Positions 13,199 to 14,539 of a DNA stretch of 14,539 nucleotides are shown here, one piece after another. This DNA comes from Gammaproteobacteria bacterium. Its GTDB lineage: Bacteria > Pseudomonadota > Gammaproteobacteria > J044. The notes under the pieces are model-generated. The model had not been told where the DNA came from, ran no database searches, and was given only the letters and a program-made list of their open reading frames with translations. The stretch's first letter is position 1; each line of letters starts with the position of its first letter. Location of the stretch: the NCBI GenBank assembly GCA_026995955.1, contig JALWNJ010000237.1:1-14539 (forward strand). The letters are read 5' to 3'. The translations under genes and the position numbers were made by a program.

Positions 13199-14539
13199 AT
13201 GCTGCACCTGCACACCGGCAACCGCCTGGAAGACCTGGCCGACGCGCTGATCGACGACCTGCGCGACAGCCCGCTGCCACCGCTGGCCGAGCAGGTGGTG
13301 ATCTGCGAGAGCCCGGCGCTGGCCGGCTGGCTGAAGCAGCGCTTCTGCCTGCGCGATGGCATTGCCTGCCTGCTCGACACCCGCCTGCCGGCAGCCTGGC
13401 TGTGGGAGCAGGCCCGTCGGGCGCTGGGACTGGAGGCCGAGGGCGATCCGCTGGACCGGGAGCGCCTGGTATGGCGGGTGCTGGCCGCGCTGCAGGACCC
13501 CGCGTGCCGAGCGGACCTGCCGGACATCGAGCGCTACCTGCAGGGCGACCGGGGCAGCCTCAAGCAGTGGCAGTTCGCCTGTCATGTCGCCGATGTGTTC
13601 GACCGCTACCAGTACCACCGCCCGGAACTGATACGCGCGTGGTCCCGGGCCGCCAACCCCACGGACTGGCAGCCACGGCTCTGGCAACAGGTGTCGCGGG
13701 GCGTGGAGCTGCACCGGGTGGCGCTGATGGATCGTTTCCTGGAGCGCCTGCAGGACGATCCGCCCGACGGACTGCCGCCGCGCATCGACCTGTTCTCGCT
13801 GCACAACCTGCCCGAGCTGCTGCTGCAGGCCTTCGCGGCACTGGCCCGCCTGCGGCCCGTGCACCTGTGGCTGCTGGCCCCCACGCCGGAATACTGGGCC
13901 GACCTGGAGACGCCCCGTCACATCGCCTCCAGGCGCCGCAAGGCCTATCTCAAGGCAGAAAACGACCCGGAGAAGCGCAACGCGATCGAACACGAGATGG
14001 CACTGTGGCAGGTGGGCAACCCCCTGCTCACCCAGTGGGGCCGCGCCGGGCAGGCCTTCCAGGACCTGCTGCTGGCCGACTGGGTGCCGCTGCAGGAGGA
14101 AAGCGACCACTTTCGGGCGCCCGGGCGCGACACCCTGCTGCACTGCCTGCAGGCCGATGTCCACGATGCCGTGACGCCGGACGACGACGCCCCCCAGCCG
14201 GTGCCCGAGACGGAACCGGCCCTGCCCTCGCTGCAGATCCATGTCTGCCACGGCGCCCTGCGGGAGTGCCAGGTGCTGCACGACACCCTGCTGCACTGCC
14301 TGCGCGAGGATCCGGACCTGCAGCCCGAGGACATCCTGGTCATGGTGCCGGAGATCGAACGCTACGCTCCGGCCGTCGAGGCGGTGTTCGGCAGCCGCGG
14401 CGAGGGGGCGCCACATCTGCCCTACAACCTCTCCGACACCCTGCAGGCCGAAGAGCACCCCTTGGTGCGCGCCTTCCTCGACCTGCTCGAGCTGCCACGC
14501 AGCCGCTTCGGCCGCGCCGAGGTGCTGGGCTTGGCCAAC
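13199..14539 (+). CDS. recC: Exodeoxyribonuclease V (RecBCD) gamma subunit, N-terminal part
   Basis: RecC is the Chi-recognising subunit of the RecBCD helicase-nuclease for double-strand break repair and foreign DNA degradation. The visible 447 residues begin MLHLHTGNRLEDLADAL and follow the RecC order: CESPALAGWLKQRF, IACLLDTRLPAAWLWE, KQWQFACHVADVFDRYQYHRP, then VGNPLLTQWGRAGQAFQDLL, IHVCHGALRECQVLHD, DILVMVPEIERYAPAVEAVFG and HLPYNLSD. These match the helicase-like N-terminal domains of E. coli RecC as I recall them. Full-length RecC is about 1100 residues, so more than half lies beyond the right edge; the frame stays open to the last base. The ATG at 13199 has only a distant GAGGA (13182-13186). 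recB and recD usually follow and are probably downstream. Confidence 0.93.
   Translation, partial: MLHLHTGNRLEDLADALIDDLRDSPLPPLAEQVVICESPALAGWLKQRFCLRDGIACLLDTRLPAAWLWEQARRALGLEAEGDPLDRERLVWRVLAALQDPACRADLPDIERYLQGDRGSLKQWQFACHVADVFDRYQYHRPELIRAWSRAANPTDWQPRLWQQVSRGVELHRVALMDRFLERLQDDPPDGLPPRIDLFSLHNLPELLLQAFAALARLRPVHLWLLAPTPEYWADLETPRHIASRRRKAYLKAENDPEKRNAIEHEMALWQVGNPLLTQWGRAGQAFQDLLLADWVPLQEESDHFRAPGRDTLLHCLQADVHDAVTPDDDAPQPVPETEPALPSLQIHVCHGALRECQVLHDTLLHCLREDPDLQPEDILVMVPEIERYAPAVEAVFGSRGEGAPHLPYNLSDTLQAEEHPLVRAFLDLLELPRSRFGRAEVLGLAN

Noticed and set aside
13145..14458. A 437-codon open frame on the minus strand opposite recC
   Set aside because: It is a Gln/Gly/Val-rich shadow; the plus strand shows co-linear RecC motifs through to the window edge.

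Overview
The window is about 14.5 kb of dense, high-GC bacterial DNA. It has two complete transport operons, one two-component regulatory operon, and the ends of two housekeeping genes (selD on the left, recC on the right). RecC, the Cys-type SelD, the QseB/PhoQ-style regulator pair and the base composition suggest a gammaproteobacterium, possibly a Chromatiales-like environmental lineage. That placement is an inference; no rRNA or species marker is present.

Layout. Positions 1-377 (minus): 5' part of selD. 378-504: divergent intergenic region with a strong sigma-70 promoter and a palindrome. 505-4169 (plus): a translationally coupled operon of a TetR regulator, a HlyD-type adaptor, a DevC/MacB-type permease and its ATPase. 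It looks like a tripartite ABC exporter under its own local repressor. 4179-10549 (minus): a five-gene operon read from right to left, namely a b-type cytochrome, then the CzcC-, CzcB- and CzcA-like subunits of a heavy-metal RND efflux pump, then a small DUF3240/PII-like protein. Every junction is an ATGA overlap. 10550-10742: a divergent control region. 10743-13063 (plus): a membrane-anchored PepSY protein, an OmpR-family response regulator and a PhoQ-like sensor kinase, all overlapping. 13199-14539 (plus): N-terminal part of recC.

How it fits together. The control region at 10582-10662 carries two copies of TTCAG-N6-TTCAG in mirror-image orientation. Each is followed by exactly 10 bases and then a -10-like hexamer, TATGGT leftward and TAGAAT rightward. 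This is the geometry expected if a PmrA/QseB-type response regulator, probably the one encoded here, activates both its own operon and the cytochrome/efflux operon. The module would then sense a periplasmic signal through the kinase and PepSY protein, and respond with a metal pump, a membrane heme protein and a PII-like protein.

Points that stand out: the mirror-symmetric regulator sites; a b-type cytochrome translationally coupled to an RND metal pump; a 17-codon leader ORF that ends in an ATGA overlap with the PepSY gene; and a CzcA-like pump whose TM4 looks CusA-like but which lacks the three copper-binding methionines. No RNA genes, insertion sequences, CRISPR arrays or attachment sites were seen. 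No stretch longer than 300 bases lacks a gene.
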